Source: Pseudomonas syringae pv. cilantro (GTDB taxonomy: Bacteria > Pseudomonadota > Gammaproteobacteria > Pseudomonadales > Pseudomonadaceae). From it: DNA of 33,174 nt. This document shows, in pieces, positions 15,952-24,458 of the stretch. Made by a program: the position numbers and the translations under genes. Under the pieces are notes generated by a model. The model was given only the letters and a program-made list of their open reading frames with translations. It made no database searches and was not told the origin of the DNA. The stretch lies in contig NZ_LGLN01000008.1 of assembly GCF_001293775.1 (NCBI RefSeq), positions 1 to 33,174 on the forward strand, given 5' to 3'. Positions within the stretch are counted from its first letter, which is position 1. Each line of letters begins with the position of its first letter.

Positions 15952-18900
15952 ATGAGAAATGTCATGAAAAGCCTGTTCAAAAAACTCTTCACGTTACTGT
16001 GCCGCGCCTGGTTCTGGTCGCTGCTGTTGGTAGTGGGTTCAGCGACTCTGATCTGGTCCGTCGGCCCATTGCTGGCAGTGGCGGACAAGCGGTTCTGGGA
16101 AAGTCCGATTGCGCGTCTGGTCTCGATCAGCGTGTTGTTTCTGGCTTGGGGGCTCGGGATCGTTTTCGCCAATTGGCGCGCCGCTGTGCAAAAAAAGCGG
16201 ACTGAAGACAGTCAAACCGGTCAGCAGCGCTTGCATCAGTCTGTGGCCATGGACAAAGAGTACGTGGAGCTTGCCAGCCGCTTCAAGGATGCCCAACGGG
16301 TGCTCAAAGAGTCCGCTGTGTATGGCGACTTGAGCGCGCGCCACCGGAACGAATTGCCCTGGTATGTGCTGATTGGCCCGAAGGGCAGCGGCAAGACCAG
16401 CCTGCTGGATTTTTCCGGCCTCGATTTTCCCCTTGCCAGGCCCGGTCGCAGGTTGACCCGCGACACGCGCAGCACCAGCAGTTGCGAATGGCATTTTACC
16501 GAGCAGGCGGTTCTGCTGGACACGTCGGGTCGCTACCTGGACCAGTCTGAGCCTGAGGTCGACCGAAGTGCATGGATGACACTGCTGGAGCTGTTGCGAG
16601 GCCGTCACCGGACCCATCCGCTCAACGGTGTTCTGGTGACGCTGCCGATGGACATTCTGCTTGATCGAGTCGACGAACGTCTGGAGAAAACCGCAAGCGA
16701 CGTGCGAGCCCGCCTGGACGAGGTCTTTCAGCAGCTGCATGTTGAGGTCCCGGTTTATCTGGTACTGACCAAGGCCGACTCGATCGTCGGTTTCGATGAG
16801 TTTTTTGACCAGCTGTCCCGAGAGGAGAGCGCGCAGGTCCTGGGGGCGACTTTTCAAAGCGGGCAACGAGACGATGATAACGATGTGCTCGGTCTGGAGT
16901 TCGAAACCTTGCTGCAGCGCCTCGGCAGTCAGGTCATCACCCGGATTCACCAGGAGCGCGACAGCCAGCGCAGGGGGAAGATGCTCGAGTTTCCCGATCA
17001 TCTTGGAAAAATCAGGCGCCGGCTGAGTATTTTCGTCGAGCTGGCATTTTCCGGTAACCGCTATCAGCGGGCCAGTCACCTGCGTGGGTTTTACCTGACT
17101 CGCGCACCGCATCTGATCCAGGGCGATCAGCCGTCTGGTGGTGAAGAGGGTAGCGTGCTGCCCGTGCGGCATGCCGGGCAGGCCCGGTTCATTCATGATG
17201 TGCTGCGTCATGTGATCTTCCCCGAAGCCGATCTGGCCATGCTCGACAAACAAACGCGGCGAGTGATCCGTTGGCGTCAGAGGGGCGTGTACGGTGCGGC
17301 GTTGCTGTTTCTGATTGTATCGGGCGTGCTGTGGGCAACCGGGTTCAGCGCCAACCATGAGCGGCTGGAACAGCTGCGTACCCTGGGGCAGCAAATGGTG
17401 CAGCAACGTTCATCGCTGACGGCTCAGGATGACTTGCTGGTAGTCCTCGAGCTATTGAATACCCGCTACGCCGCCGCTCGGGTGTTTCCGGACAGCAGCG
17501 ACGTCGCTATATACGAACGTGTCGGGCTTTATCAGGGAGAACCCGCCAACGACGTGCTGTTACGCGCTTACCATGCTGACCTGCAGACGCAGTTGCTGCC
17601 ACGTGTGGTCCGTATGTTCGAAGCCCGAATTGTGGACAGCCTGCAAAATCGAGAGCAGTTGCTCAATAACCTGCGCGCCTATCTGATGCTGGTTCAGCGC
17701 GAGCACCGGATACCCTCCGCACTGGAGGCGTGGACCGCGGCCGACTGGTCAATTCGTTATGCCGGCCACGCGCAGGCACAGCGCGAGTTGAACCAGCATT
17801 TCGGGCGCTTGCTGACGCTGCCTTTCACCCATCCGGTCAACGAGGCGCTGGTTGCACAGGCGCGCCAGACGTTGCGTAATGAATCTTTTGCCCACGTGGT
17901 ATATCGGGTGCTGCGTGATAAAGCCCGTGTATTGCCGGAGTACAGCCTGGCCAACCACGTTGGTCCTCAGGGAACAGTGCTGGCAGGTGCGGATTATCGA
18001 ATTCCGGGGCTTTATACCCGGCAGGGCTATGAGCGATATTTTGTCACTCACGGCACTGGCGTGGTGACTGACATCATGCGGGATAACTGGGTGTTGGGTG
18101 AAAGCACCCCGTTCAGCGCGACTCGATTGCGTGCGCTGATGCTCGATCTGGAAAAACTGTATTTTCGTGATTATGCCGATCACTGGGCCGAGGCGATCGG
18201 GCGCGTTTCACTGCAACCTTTCGAAGGACCTGTGCAGGGCGCAGCGCAGATGGCCGGATTGACCGCAGCCCATTCTCCGCTGGTGCAGTTGTTGATTGAA
18301 GTCCGTGACAATACGCGCTTTGCTTTTCTTGCAGACAGTCTCGACACACTGAAAGCCGAAACTGATAAAGCCGTCTCGGCACCCGCTGCGCTCGCGCAGG
18401 TCGCTGTGGTTGGTGAGCAGTTGCAGCAGTCGGCTGCCAGCAGTCTGCCCGAGACGGCAAAGAGATCGTTGCAGCGACGTTTCGATCCGCTGCATCGATT
18501 GCTGGATGATGATAACGGTCCTGCTGCCGATCTGGTGACGGCACTGACTGTCATCAATGAATTGCAGATGCAAATGGCTGCCCTGGGTCGCTCGGGTCAA
18601 CCAGATCTGGCTGCCTACGAAATGGCCAAGGGACGAATGTCGGGACAGCAGGACGCGCTGAGCAAATTGCGCAATGCCGCCACGATGCTGCCCCAGCCGG
18701 TCGGTGGCTGGTTCAATGCGCTGGCGGAAGACACCTGGAGCTTTGTGCTGTATCAGTCGCACCACTACCTTAATCAGCGCTACAAGGCAGAGTTGTACGG
18801 GTTCTACGAGCAGTCTCTCGACAAGCGTTACCCGTTTCACGCACACAGCAGCAGCGATGTGGCGCTTAACGATTTTCGCGAGTTCTTCAAAGCGCAGGGC

Positions 18901-19467
18901 ATTGCCGAGCGCTTCTTCGACAGCTACCTGAAGCCGTTTGTCAGCGGTGACCCCGGGCGCTATCGCTTGCGAACCATCGATGGTTTCAGTTTGCCGATGA
19001 GCCGTGCCTATCTGGATCAGATGGCAAGCGTGCATAAAATCCGTAAAGGTTTCTTTGCCGAGCAGATGCAGGAACCGCAGGTGCAATTCACGCTGGAACC
19101 TCACACTCTTGACCCCGGCGTACGCCGCGCAGAGTTTACGCTGGGGGATCAGTCGCTGGAGTATCGCCATGGTCCGATCGTGCCGATGCCGTTCAGGTGG
19201 CCTGTCGATGTCGAAGATGGACGTGCGAGTCTGATCATGGAGGGCATGGTCGGTCGGCCGCTTGGCATCGAAAAGAATACCGGGCCGTGGTCGTTGTTCC
19301 GCCTCATTGACCTGATGCAGGTCGAGACGCTGAGAGGGCGTGATGTTCTGATGCTCAAGGCGGATGTTGGCGGTATGCGCGCCCACTATCTGTTGTCGAG
19401 CCAGCGTGCGCCGAACCCGTTCGACATGAGTGCGCTGCGCGCCTTTCGGATGCCTGCGCAGCTTTGA
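15952..19467 (+). CDS. tssM: TssM, inner-membrane IcmF-type T6SS protein
   Basis: The 1171-residue IcmF-family protein forms the T6SS trans-envelope channel with TssJ and TssL. Two N-terminal membrane segments (about 19-40 and 57-75) flank a short loop. A cytoplasmic GTPase-like domain follows, with Walker A GPKGSGKTS at about 142 and the DTSGR motif. A third membrane helix (VYGAALLFLIVSGVLWATGF) lies near residue 445, then a long periplasmic part whose C-terminal IcmF/DUF1215-type region (PMPFRWP and GPWSLFRLIDLMQ) contacts TssJ. The Walker A lysine and threonine are intact, unlike in some TssM proteins. ATG 15952 is used; ATG 15964 is equally possible. It is the last clear T6SS gene: no kinase, phosphatase or effector gene follows in the window. 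Confidence 0.93.
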   Translation: MRNVMKSLFKKLFTLLCRAWFWSLLLVVGSATLIWSVGPLLAVADKRFWESPIARLVSISVLFLAWGLGIVFANWRAAVQKKRTEDSQTGQQRLHQSVAMDKEYVELASRFKDAQRVLKESAVYGDLSARHRNELPWYVLIGPKGSGKTSLLDFSGLDFPLARPGRRLTRDTRSTSSCEWHFTEQAVLLDTSGRYLDQSEPEVDRSAWMTLLELLRGRHRTHPLNGVLVTLPMDILLDRVDERLEKTASDVRARLDEVFQQLHVEVPVYLVLTKADSIVGFDEFFDQLSREESAQVLGATFQSGQRDDDNDVLGLEFETLLQRLGSQVITRIHQERDSQRRGKMLEFPDHLGKIRRRLSIFVELAFSGNRYQRASHLRGFYLTRAPHLIQGDQPSGGEEGSVLPVRHAGQARFIHDVLRHVIFPEADLAMLDKQTRRVIRWRQRGVYGAALLFLIVSGVLWATGFSANHERLEQLRTLGQQMVQQRSSLTAQDDLLVVLELLNTRYAAARVFPDSSDVAIYERVGLYQGEPANDVLLRAYHADLQTQLLPRVVRMFEARIVDSLQNREQLLNNLRAYLMLVQREHRIPSALEAWTAADWSIRYAGHAQAQRELNQHFGRLLTLPFTHPVNEALVAQARQTLRNESFAHVVYRVLRDKARVLPEYSLANHVGPQGTVLAGADYRIPGLYTRQGYERYFVTHGTGVVTDIMRDNWVLGESTPFSATRLRALMLDLEKLYFRDYADHWAEAIGRVSLQPFEGPVQGAAQMAGLTAAHSPLVQLLIEVRDNTRFAFLADSLDTLKAETDKAVSAPAALAQVAVVGEQLQQSAASSLPETAKRSLQRRFDPLHRLLDDDNGPAADLVTALTVINELQMQMAALGRSGQPDLAAYEMAKGRMSGQQDALSKLRNAATMLPQPVGGWFNALAEDTWSFVLYQSHHYLNQRYKAELYGFYEQSLDKRYPFHAHSSSDVALNDFREFFKAQGIAERFFDSYLKPFVSGDPGRYRLRTIDGFSLPMSRAYLDQMASVHKIRKGFFAEQMQEPQVQFTLEPHTLDPGVRRAEFTLGDQSLEYRHGPIVPMPFRWPVDVEDGRASLIMEGMVGRPLGIEKNTGPWSLFRLIDLMQVETLRGRDVLMLKADVGGMRAHYLLSSQRAPNPFDMSALRAFRMPAQL

Positions 19468-19819
19468 TGTCGGGAGGGGGATGAGAGGCAGGCCAGAAAA
19501 ATCATGGACTTGAGCGTAGAACCTCACAACGAAGATGAATTAAATTTAAGGCAAATTGACCAGGCTTAACCAGCGGCGGTTGATATCATGGCGTGGCAAA
19601 TGGCTACCGCGCCGTATGCAGCGCTTGGGAATTTGACTCTAGAGCGCCTGGCCTCGCAATGTGCGGGGCCGGGTTCGTTAGAAGAATCGACTTTCGCACC
19701 AAAAATACCCATCTGACGTTGCATGAAACGCCTAACTCGCTGCGCCCGGTTGCCAGACCGCTTAATCGAACGACCCCATCTCCGCGTCCAGACAATCGAT
19801 AAAACAGGAAAAGTTTTAA
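19468..19819 (+). other. intergenic stretch between tssM and the polygalacturonase gene
   Basis: This 352-bp stretch has no convincing gene. A 21-codon open frame (19504-19569, MDLSVEPHNEDELNL then RQIDQA) has no good ribosome site and looks incidental or a gene remnant. An imperfect hairpin (GGCCTCGC with GCGGGGCC, around 19650-19671) has no U-tract. TTGACC at 19556-19561 with TTGATA 18 nt later is a weak promoter candidate for the polygalacturonase. No transposon ends or direct repeats were seen. Confidence 0.4.
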
Positions 19820-21436
19820 ATGAGCATGCAATCGTTTATCGCGGCCGTGCAAAAAAACGGTGCCCGCACGTTTCGGCAGGCCTTCTGGATAGCCACGTCC
19901 GTGGCTGTTTCGTTGACCGGCATAGTGCCCGCACAAGCAGCCAGCGAACCTGCCGTGGTAACACCCTGGGGCACTATAAACGAGCCACCCAGCCCGCCAG
20001 TCTGCAAGCAATTACCAGCCACATTGACTCCCAGGGACGGCTCGCTGGACAGTGTTGACAACGCAGCGCTCGACTCCCGTCCTGACCAGGACAGAATCCA
20101 GAGTGCAATCAATGGCTGCGCAGCGGGGCAAGCTGTCCAGCTGGTCAAAGGTGCAGATAACAACTCGGCGTTCCTCAGCGGTCCTTTGCAGTTGAAATCA
20201 GGCGTTACGCTCTGGATCGACGATGGCGTTACGCTCTTCGCGTCACGCAATCCCAAAGACTACGACAACGGCAAGGGCACTTGCGGCGTGACGACGGTCG
20301 CCAATCAGGATGCCTGCAGCTCACTGATTTCGGCAAAAAACACCCGTTCCAGCGGCGTCATTGGCAAAGGTGTGATTGACGGCCGTGGCGGCAGCCTGCT
20401 GACCGCCGGTGCAAACGCCAACCTGCGCAGCTGGTGGGACCTTGTTTACCAGAAGACCTTGTCGAACATTTATCAGCAAAAGCCGCGCCTCATACAAGTC
20501 AGTGGCGGGACCGACTTCGTTATTCAGGGGCTGACGCTGCAAAACGCGCCGGACTTCAACATTGTGACTGACGGCGTGACCGGCGTGACGGTCTGGGGAA
20601 TCAAGATTCTGACCCCTAGCAGGGTTTACAGCGTAGAGGGTTACCACTGCCCGACCGGTTCGACGCCCGACCAGAAGACCCCCAGCACCTGCTTTACTCC
20701 GGAAACCGTGAAGAACACGGACGGCTTCGATCCCGGCCAGTCAAACAAGGTCCTTCTGGCTTATTCCTACATCAGCACGGGCGATGACAATGTCGCGATC
20801 AAGTCCAGCAGAACCTCTGGCAGCCGTGATCTGATGTTTGCACACAATCATTTTTATTACGGTCACGGTCTGTCCATTGGCAGTGAAACCAATGGCGGCG
20901 TACACAATGTCAGCGTTGTGGATTTGACCGCCGACGGTGGGGACAGCCAGGACGGCATCGGGCTCAGAATAAAGTCGGGAGCCAAAAACGGTGGGACGGT
21001 GGATGGCATCAGGTACGAGAATGTGTGCATGCGCAACGTCAAGTTTCCGATGGTGTTCAACACCAATTACGGTAACACCAGTGGCACGTCGTATCCTGAT
21101 TTCAGCGGCATCACGGTGAAGGGCTTCCATTACCTGAACAGCCCGCGATTCGGTGGCGGCAAGATGACGTTTGCCGGCTACGAGGACAACGGACAGAAAC
21201 GGCCGATTGTCATCACGCTGGATAACGTTGTCTTCGACGGCATCCAACCCGGCTTCACAGCACTGACCGCCACCCACTTCATACTGGGACCAGGACCGGT
21301 CAGTTTTGCCAACAAATTGGTGCCTTCGATAAAAGATGACGTCACGGTGTCCGGTACTCCAGGCGAGGGCACACCGGTCGACTGCACGGCAGCATTTGTG
21401 CCGTTGAGGACGGTCCTGCCTGGCGCCCCGTTCTGA
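19820..21436 (+). CDS. secreted polygalacturonase (GH28, pectin-degrading)
   Basis: The 538-residue product is a glycoside hydrolase family 28 enzyme that cuts polygalacturonan in plant cell walls. A signal peptide with hydrophobic core (WIATSVAVSLTGIVP) and cleavage motif AQA sits at about residues 20-41. The catalytic blocks are all present: NTDGFDPG near 299, STGDDN (catalytic Asp pair) near 319, GHGLSIGS near 347, and RIKS near 382. AGGAAAAG precedes ATG 19820. Secretion is expected by the Sec and type II route, so this is not a likely T6SS effector despite its position. It ends six bases before the converging yfcE-like gene. This matches PehA-type enzymes of plant-pathogenic pseudomonads, a virulence-associated activity. 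Confidence 0.92.
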   Translation: MSMQSFIAAVQKNGARTFRQAFWIATSVAVSLTGIVPAQAASEPAVVTPWGTINEPPSPPVCKQLPATLTPRDGSLDSVDNAALDSRPDQDRIQSAINGCAAGQAVQLVKGADNNSAFLSGPLQLKSGVTLWIDDGVTLFASRNPKDYDNGKGTCGVTTVANQDACSSLISAKNTRSSGVIGKGVIDGRGGSLLTAGANANLRSWWDLVYQKTLSNIYQQKPRLIQVSGGTDFVIQGLTLQNAPDFNIVTDGVTGVTVWGIKILTPSRVYSVEGYHCPTGSTPDQKTPSTCFTPETVKNTDGFDPGQSNKVLLAYSYISTGDDNVAIKSSRTSGSRDLMFAHNHFYYGHGLSIGSETNGGVHNVSVVDLTADGGDSQDGIGLRIKSGAKNGGTVDGIRYENVCMRNVKFPMVFNTNYGNTSGTSYPDFSGITVKGFHYLNSPRFGGGKMTFAGYEDNGQKRPIVITLDNVVFDGIQPGFTALTATHFILGPGPVSFANKLVPSIKDDVTVSGTPGEGTPVDCTAAFVPLRTVLPGAPF

Positions 21437-21442
21437 CAAGCG

Positions 21443-21901
21443 TCAGTCGACCAGCCTGACAATACTCGGCTCCATCGAGTCCGCACTCATTTCAAGCAGC
21501 GCCAGCGTCACCGGCAGTTTGAAGCGTCTTCTACCGGCACTGCCCGGGTTCAGATACAGCGTGTCCCCGCGCCATTCGATGCGGGGTTTATGCGAGTGCC
21601 CGGTGATGACCAGTTTCACACGGTCATCCAGCAGCGCCGGAACACCGGCGATATCGTGGACCAGCAGGATGTGCCAGCCTTCGATGGCGAAGCGCAGGTG
21701 ATCGGCGATGGACGTTGCCCAGGCAGCGGCCATGTCGTTGTTGCCACGCACGATGTGCAGCGGGGCGATGGCGCTGAGTTGCTCGACGATGTCCTGACTG
21801 CCGATGTCGCCGGCATGGATGATGGCTTCGCAGCCTTCAAGCGCAGCAACGGCTTCAGGACGGAGCAGTCCATGGGTGTCGGAAATCACGCCAACTTTCA
21901 T
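21443..21901 (-). CDS. YfcE/MJ0936-family metallophosphoesterase
   Basis: The 152-residue product is a small calcineurin-like phosphodiesterase of the YfcE group. All metal-ligand motifs are visible: SDTHG at residues 7-11, HAGDIG, RGNNDM and TGHSH. E. coli YfcE hydrolyses phosphodiesters such as bis-pNPP in vitro; the natural substrate here is unknown. ATG 21901 is chosen (GAGG about 8 nt upstream); the open frame extends 60 codons further but without family sequence. It lies 79 nt downstream of the HisRS-like gene on the same strand, so it is probably under the same histidine attenuator. Confidence 0.82.
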   Translation of the reverse strand: MKVGVISDTHGLLRPEAVAALEGCEAIIHAGDIGSQDIVEQLSAIAPLHIVRGNNDMAAAWATSIADHLRFAIEGWHILLVHDIAGVPALLDDRVKLVITGHSHKPRIEWRGDTLYLNPGSAGRRRFKLPVTLALLEMSADSMEPSIVRLVD

Positions 21902-21980
21902 GCAGATCCTCGGTAAGGGCAGGGTGGACGCGCAGTGTAACCCGTAGCGCGCGCCCATCCGGTTACCAATCAGATGACCG

Positions 21981-22617
21981 TTATTGATCAAGCCCAAGCG
22001 CCAGCACCAACCGCTCAAGCCCGATGCCGAACCCGGCCCCCTCACGATAGGCGCCGCCACCGACCACCTGCTGCTGCGCACCCAGGCCCGGACAGCGCAC
22101 CTCGAAGCCGTTGCCTTCCAGGTAGTAACTCAGGCCCCGTTTGACGGCGACATTCAGTTCGTAATCCAGCCCCAGCGAGTCGAGAAAGCCCGTGCAGATT
22201 GCCTGGCTGCGCAGCAATGCCTGTTGCGGTGAGGGGCCAAGAATTTCCAGCCCCAACTGAGTGAATTCCCGATAACGCCCGGCTTGCGGTCGTTCGTAGC
22301 GGTAACAGCGTGCTACGTAGAAAAACAGCCCTTCGCTGCGTCCATTCAGAAGTATTTCGCTGCGCTCCTGAAACAGCGCAGTCGCCTCCGGGATCAGGCA
22401 GCAGGCGCGCCCGGCCTTGTCATTGAAGGCCCACATCTGACCGATGATTTCACTGCCGCCGGCTTTTTCCACAAAGGTGTCCTGGCCCCATAATGCCGGG
22501 ACGATGGCTTCTTCAGCGCCCGCTTCGATGAAGACAGCTCCGGAAACGATTTTCCGTTTCACGCAGGATGGCGGCTTCTGGTCCGGTCACGATACGGGTT
22601 CCACGTAACATGGTCAT
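21981..22617 (-). pseudogene. short HisRS-like class II synthetase core, one-base frameshift near its start
   Basis: The frame gives a minimal class II aminoacyl-tRNA synthetase catalytic core of about 212 residues, far shorter than HisRS (about 420) or HisZ (about 390) and without an anticodon-binding domain. Motif 2 is RCYRYERPQAGRYREFTQLG; the HisRS-type signature appears as RGLSYYLEGNGFEV; motif 3 is FGIGLERLVLAL. The N-terminus is broken: a first frame from ATG 22617 (MTMLRGTRIVTGPEAAILRE, then TENRFRS) joins the main frame only if one base near 22533-22538 is removed, giving RSVFIEAGAEE. Translation could instead begin at GTG 22562, losing about 18 residues. Either a real mutation or a sequencing error. 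The upstream His attenuator argues that it acts in histidine metabolism or sensing; the exact reaction is unknown. Confidence 0.7.
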
Positions 22618-22676
22618 AAGGGTGATCTCCGTTGGTTTGCAGGTGGTGAAACAATTTTCAGGTGAAAATCGACAGG

Positions 22677-22703
22677 CAATAAAAAAGGCGCCTGAGGCGC
22701 CTT
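22677..22703 (-). terminator. intrinsic terminator of the histidine attenuator
   Basis: On the minus strand AAGGCGCC, a TCA loop and GGCGCCTT form a perfect 8-bp stem, followed by TTTTTTATTG. It lies 33 nt after the leader-peptide stop and about 60 nt before the HisRS-like start, exactly where an attenuator terminator belongs. The same hairpin could also end transcripts from the upstream acetyltransferase gene. Confidence 0.85.
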
Positions 22704-22736
22704 GGTCTGTTTCACTGATCGGGTCAGAACATGGAT

Positions 22737-22829
22737 CTAAGTCTGATCAATCGATGAGCACAAGCAACCGCAGCGCCTTGGATAGGGGCCGTGATGGTGA
22801 TGTCGGTTGCTTCGAGGAATCTGATTCAT
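22737..22829 (-). CDS. histidine leader peptide (HisL-like), 30 residues
   Basis: A short open frame from ATG 22829 to TAG 22737 reads MNQIPRSNR, four consecutive histidines (codons CAT CAC CAT CAC at 22802-22791), then GPYPRRCGC and a short tail. AAGG lies about 8 nt upstream of the ATG. It is followed by an intrinsic terminator and then by a HisRS-like gene. This is the classical layout of a His attenuator: ribosomes stalled at His codons when charged tRNA-His is scarce favour antitermination. The sequence is not the enterobacterial HisL (seven His). It is too short for standard gene calling. Confidence 0.78.
   Translation of the reverse strand: MNQIPRSNRHHHHGPYPRRCGCLCSSIDQT
22762..22812 (-). 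promoter_or_regulatory. pause hairpin enclosing the His codons of the leader
   Basis: AAGCAACCG (22804-22812 on the minus strand, ending just before the His codons) pairs perfectly over 9 bp with its complement at 22762-22770. A ribosome on the His codons would cover the first arm and break this hairpin. Inside the loop (22773-22779) the transcript carries AAGGCGC, a copy of the terminator's 5' arm, which could pair with terminator sequence to form the antiterminator. The arms are seen directly; the folding model is inference. Confidence 0.65.
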
Positions 22830-22883
22830 GGGCTGAACCTTGCATGCTTTCAGTCATAGCTCAAGCGCAGTCGAGCGCGGTAC

Positions 22884-23381
22884 TTATCTCAGTCGCGCCA
22901 TGCTCAAGGCATCGACGAACACACCATCGCGCACGGCGTAGTCGCGCAGGCGACCCTCGACTTCGAAACCAAACTTGCGATAGAGACCTTGCGCGGCTTC
23001 GTTGTCGGCATACACCGTCAGCTCAACACGGTGCAGATTCATCCAGTTGTCCGCCACATCCAGCGCCGCTGCAAGCAACATTGAGCCAACGCCCTTGCCT
23101 TGCCAGGCTGATGCGACGCCCATGCCGATCGCGCCCACATGGCTCTGTCGGCTGCGTGCATACTGCTCCAGGCCTATGTTGCCGATCACCTCGCCGTCAT
23201 TCAGAGCGACCAGTTTCAGATGGCGTTCAGTGCTGTCCGCCAGCCTTTTGCGCCACACATCAATTGACTGGTAGGGCATCTGCAGTACTTGACGACAGAC
23301 AGCTGGTTGGTTGTACAAGGCGGTCACACCTTCCAGATTGGCGTCGGTCAGGCGCTGGATGACGACTTTGGGCGCGGGCAT
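22884..23381 (-). CDS. GNAT acetyltransferase, YhhY/AaaT-like
   Basis: The product of about 165 residues is a GNAT-family N-acetyltransferase close in pattern to E. coli YhhY (AaaT), which acetylates free L-amino acids. Matching stretches are QPAVCRQVLQMPYQS, WRKRLADS, SHVGAIGMGVASAWQGKGVG (acetyl-CoA binding motif A, about residues 85-105), WMNLHRVELTVYADNEAAQG and LYRKFGFEVEGRLRDYAVRD. ATG 23381 is used; GTG 23387 has AAGGA at better spacing and is a fair alternative. The gene ends 55 nt before the His leader peptide, and is divergent from the dioxygenase gene. The amino-acid substrate is inferred from the family. Confidence 0.8.
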   Translation of the reverse strand: MPAPKVVIQRLTDANLEGVTALYNQPAVCRQVLQMPYQSIDVWRKRLADSTERHLKLVALNDGEVIGNIGLEQYARSRQSHVGAIGMGVASAWQGKGVGSMLLAAALDVADNWMNLHRVELTVYADNEAAQGLYRKFGFEVEGRLRDYAVRDGVFVDALSMARLR

Positions 23382-23525
23382 GTGCACGTGGATTCATTCC
23401 TTGAATTGAAACGGGCTGAGGAGTTTAAAGCCCAAACGACGGTTGCGGCCAGCATGCGCAATAAGATGTTGCGCGCTATCTTTCATAAGCGTACCGTTGT
23501 GTTCACTTATGAAGAGGGTCGCATC

Positions 23526-24365
23526 ATGTTAGCCACTTCGAATGCCAGATCATTTCAGGAGCCCATCAAGCCAGGCATCGGCACGCGCGTCTTCGCCGGC
23601 AAGCAGGCGTTGCTGTCAGGCGAATACGCCGGGGAAATTCGTGAGTTGCTGGAGCAGCGGGGTGTGCTGGTGTTTCCGCAGATTCACTTTACAGACGCTG
23701 AGCAGATTGCCTTCACTCGCACGCTCGGCACCTTTGCCCCGGAGGCGAGTGACGGGCAAAACATCACCAAAATCACTCTGGATGTGAAAGAAAATCCGGC
23801 GGGCGCGGAGTTTCTCAAGGGCTCGCTTTACTGGCATATCGACGGCACCAGCAGCGATACGCCGATTCTGGCGTCGCTGTTGGCCTGCAAGGCGACGGCG
23901 ACCTGGGGCGGGAATACGGGGTTCTGTAACACTTATGCCGCTTACGAAGGCCTGTCGAGCGCCGACAAACAACGTTACGAATACCTCCGGGTCATTCATG
24001 CACCCTGGGCGTCATTACTCTATTACAATCCCGAGCCGAGCCTTGCGATGCTCAGCGCCATGCAGGCCATTGGCGAGAAGGAGCTGCCATTGGTGTGGAA
24101 ACACCGCTCCGGTCGCAAATCGCTGATTCTGGGCTGTACCGCACAGCAGGTGCTGGGTGTCAGCCTGGCGCAAAGTGCGCAGATTCTGGTGGGCTTGCGC
24201 GAGTGGGCCACGACCGAGGCGTTCAGTTACAGCCATGAATGGCAGGTCGGTGATCTGGTGATCTGGGACAACACGGGCACCCTGCATCGCGCGGAAGCTT
24301 ACGACCCGGCATGCGGGCGGATGATGCATCGCACCAAATTGCAGGGCGAAGAGCCGTTCGAGTGA
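23526..24365 (+). CDS. TauD/TfdA-family Fe(II)/2-oxoglutarate dioxygenase
   Basis: The 279-residue product has the TauD fold pattern: FTDAEQIAFTRTLGTFAP near residues 55-75, the metal ligands in WHIDGT (His-x-Asp near 103-105), and the distal histidine in WDNTGTLHRAEAYD near 253 followed by an arginine-bearing C-terminus (RMMHRTKL) that would bind 2-oxoglutarate. Such enzymes hydroxylate or cleave small molecules such as taurine or alkyl sulfates, or modify amino acids in secondary metabolism; the substrate here cannot be read from sequence. ATG 23526 has GAAGAGGG at good distance; the upstream part of the frame is not family sequence. It is a single gene divergent from the acetyltransferase, with no transporter nearby, which argues against plain taurine use. 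Confidence 0.85.
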   Translation: MLATSNARSFQEPIKPGIGTRVFAGKQALLSGEYAGEIRELLEQRGVLVFPQIHFTDAEQIAFTRTLGTFAPEASDGQNITKITLDVKENPAGAEFLKGSLYWHIDGTSSDTPILASLLACKATATWGGNTGFCNTYAAYEGLSSADKQRYEYLRVIHAPWASLLYYNPEPSLAMLSAMQAIGEKELPLVWKHRSGRKSLILGCTAQQVLGVSLAQSAQILVGLREWATTEAFSYSHEWQVGDLVIWDNTGTLHRAEAYDPACGRMMHRTKLQGEEPFE

Positions 24366-24458
24366 CCCGTCGGCCTGCGACATGCGAGCGACTTCCCGGC
24401 GTCCATACTGAGCCGCTCATTTTGAAACGAATTGTTTTACCGGACAGGAGATGCAGTC

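Noticed and set aside
16039..17406. Long minus-strand open frames opposite tssM
   Set aside because: They are antisense shadows in GC-rich coding DNA without recognisable domains or ribosome sites.
19820..21436. Polygalacturonase as a T6SS cargo effector
   Set aside because: It has a Sec signal peptide and a standard GH28 domain, and is separated from the operon by 350 bp; type II secretion is the simpler reading.
22737..22857. Alternative leader frame from ATG 22857 (MTESMQGSAHESD...)
   Set aside because: It overlaps the His leader in another frame, has only a poor ribosome site and no run of a regulatory amino acid; the frame with four His codons explains the terminator and the downstream gene better.
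22568..23362. 264-codon plus-strand open frame over the leader and acetyltransferase
   Set aside because: It is antisense to a clear GNAT gene and its product is Ser/Arg/Cys-rich with no family pattern.
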